NCBI GenBank assembly: GCA_945871415.1
Contig: CAMBWG010000102.1
Coordinates: 1-7,386 of the forward strand
Reading direction: 5' to 3'
DNA from: an uncultured Desulfovibrio sp.
Lineage (GTDB): Bacteria > Desulfobacterota > Desulfovibrionia > Desulfovibrionales > Desulfovibrionaceae
Length of the DNA stretch: 7,386 nt
Positions 4,655 to 7,386 of this stretch are shown piece by piece. The translations under genes and the position numbers were made by a program. The stretch's first letter is position 1, and the number at the start of each line of letters is the position of its first letter. The notes beneath the pieces were generated by a model. The model did not search any database and was not told the DNA's origin. It was given only the letters and a program-made list of their open reading frames with translations.

Positions 4655-5377
4655 TTACCGGCGGCGGGCGGCAAAGCGGGCATAAGCCCGGGCAACCGGA
4701 GAGCCGGGGTCCATAGTGGCAAGATAGCGGCCGTCCGCGGCGGAGCGGGGAAGCGGCGGGCAGGCTTCCTCAAAAGCGGCGGCGCGGCGCAGAGGTCCAT
4801 CCAGCTCGGCTTTGCCGAGAATGAGCGAGACTTTCACCGTGCGGAAAAAGGGCTTTTCCATAAAGGCATTGACCCGCTCCAGAATCTCGTCGCTCTGAAG
4901 ATGCAGCTCCTGAAGACTCATGGCGTCATCGGCCCCCACAAGCAGGGTGACGTCCCGATGCCCCAACGGACGGGCCAGCGGCGCGAGCTCCGCGCCCATG
5001 ACAGTTTCCCAGTGCCGCCACAGCAGAGAAAGACGCGCCTGATCCGGCGAGCTGCCCAGCCCGCGCAGGACCCCGTCCAGCACGCGTTCCGACGTCAGAG
5101 GACCTGTTTTGCGGCGCTGTTCCCGTTCCTCGGCGGTCAGTTCCCGTTTGCCGCGCCAGGGCTGTCGCCGGGCCGGGGGCGGGGGAAGCTGCGGAGCCTG
5201 CGGGCGCGGCTGTACCAGCGGTGCGGCCGGAGCCGAAGCATGGGCTGCCGGGGCTGTCTTTCCGGCGCGCTTGCGTCCGGCCTTTTCGGGGCGTTCGCGC
5301 GCTTCCGCATGGCGCAGCATCAGATCCAGGGCGCGCTCCCGGGCTCCGGTCGGGCTGTGTCCTTCGGATTTGCTCAT
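4655..5377 (-). CDS. DUF721 (DciA-like) protein with Pro/Ala-rich N-terminal region
   Basis: This 240-residue protein has a C-terminal half containing a DUF721/DciA domain (about 98-190): RVLDGVLRGLG (98-108), LLWRHWETVMGAELAPLARPLG (118-139) with the conserved W-x-x-hydrophobic-G pattern, RDVTLLVGADDAMSLQELHL (141-160) and ILERVNAFM (165-173). DciA proteins bind and help load the replicative helicase DnaB in bacteria that lack DnaC-type loaders; many DUF721 proteins are annotated only by domain. The region 30-95 is rich in Pro, Ala, Arg and Lys (PPPPARR at 65-71) and is probably disordered and nucleic-acid binding. A further 50-residue tail follows the domain. The start at 5377 has AGGAG (5386-5390) 8 bases upstream. 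It is divergent from sahR and shares a 109-bp intergenic region with it. Confidence 0.82.
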   Translation of the reverse strand: MSKSEGHSPTGARERALDLMLRHAEARERPEKAGRKRAGKTAPAAHASAPAAPLVQPRPQAPQLPPPPARRQPWRGKRELTAEEREQRRKTGPLTSERVLDGVLRGLGSSPDQARLSLLWRHWETVMGAELAPLARPLGHRDVTLLVGADDAMSLQELHLQSDEILERVNAFMEKPFFRTVKVSLILGKAELDGPLRRAAAFEEACPPLPRSAADGRYLATMDPGSPVARAYARFAARRR

Positions 5378-5413
5378 GAAAAAGGCTCCTTTATGCCGGG
5401 CGCAAGGAAATGC

Positions 5414-5442
5414 TTGACTATATCTGGATAAATTAATATTTA
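5414..5442 (+). promoter_or_regulatory. Predicted sahR-ahcY promoter
   Basis: TTGACT (5414-5419, 5 of 6 to the -35 consensus) is followed after 17 bases by TATTTA (5437-5442, beginning TAT). It sits in an AT-rich island within GC-rich DNA in the divergent gap between the DciA-like gene and sahR. The -10 match is modest. The start of transcription would fall near 5449, inside the ATCAA/TTGAT repeat cluster. Confidence 0.55.
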
Positions 5443-5443
5443 C

Positions 5444-5466
5444 ATCAAGCAAATTTGATACATCAA
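5444..5466 (+). promoter_or_regulatory. Predicted SahR operator
   Basis: Three half-sites alternate: ATCAA (5444-5448), N6, TTGAT (5455-5459), N2, ATCAA (5462-5466). The first pair makes ATCAA-N6-TTGAT and the second makes TTGAT-AC-ATCAA. ArsR-family repressors bind such short inverted repeats at or just after the promoter, and this cluster starts two bases after the predicted -10 element and ends 20 bases before the sahR start. Binding by SahR is inferred from position and symmetry. Confidence 0.6.
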
Positions 5467-5486
5467 CCGAATCCGCAGGCGCTGGC

Positions 5487-7386
<1,900 letters not shown>

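Noticed and set aside
5417..5422. TATAGT on the minus strand as -10 of the DciA-like gene
   Set aside because: No acceptable -35 element occurs at 16-18 bp; the nearest, TTGATG, is 20 bp away.
4601..5431. 276-codon plus-strand open frame antisense to the DciA-like gene
   Set aside because: It has no ribosome site and no family pattern, whereas the opposite strand has AGGAG and a DUF721 domain.

Overview
The window looks like chromosomal DNA of a Desulfovibrio-type sulfate reducer (Desulfovibrionaceae). The evidence is GC-rich coding with short intergenic gaps, a flavoredoxin-like protein, a DUF362/ferredoxin protein and an iron-sulfur-flavoprotein-like reductase lying together, and above all an ArsR-methyltransferase fusion regulator placed directly in front of S-adenosylhomocysteine hydrolase. 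That last pair matches the SahR-AhcY arrangement known in Desulfovibrionales. This placement is inference from gene content, not from a database search.

Layout. Positions 1-39 are the 3' end of a tRNA-Ser, followed by a strong terminator. A degenerate copy of a structured intergenic repeat (about 137-263) lies in front of a small secreted OB-fold protein of the YgiW/YdeI family (283-639, +), which has its own terminator. Positions 700-922 hold no sizeable gene. They carry a promoter-like sequence, several hairpins, a 16-codon ORF and a perfect-looking intrinsic terminator, all just upstream of a type A chloramphenicol acetyltransferase gene (923-1564, +). After that gene's 16-bp terminator comes a full copy of the intergenic repeat (1610-1755) and a gene-free stretch with a long G-rich hairpin. 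On the minus strand, read from high to low coordinates, are a DUF721/DciA-like protein (4655-5377), an Isf-like flavoprotein reductase (3988-4530), a flavoredoxin-like flavin protein (3293-3871), a second full repeat copy (3149-3294) and a DUF362 protein with two [4Fe-4S] motifs (1989-3098). Divergent from the DciA-like gene, the plus strand carries sahR (5487-6449) and ahcY (6446 to the window end, incomplete), overlapping by ATGA.

How the genes work together. sahR-ahcY is a self-contained circuit of the activated methyl cycle: AhcY removes S-adenosylhomocysteine, and SahR should sense it and control the promoter through ATCAA/TTGAT half-sites between the promoter and the start codon. The Isf-like protein, flavoredoxin and DUF362 ferredoxin form a redox group that could pass electrons between flavins and Fe-S centres, although the gaps between them make a single operon uncertain.

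The two most unusual signals are a family of about 146-bp structured intergenic elements (two full copies and one degenerate copy, with terminal inverted repeats and several conserved hairpins) and the structured, terminator-containing leader in front of the chloramphenicol acetyltransferase gene.
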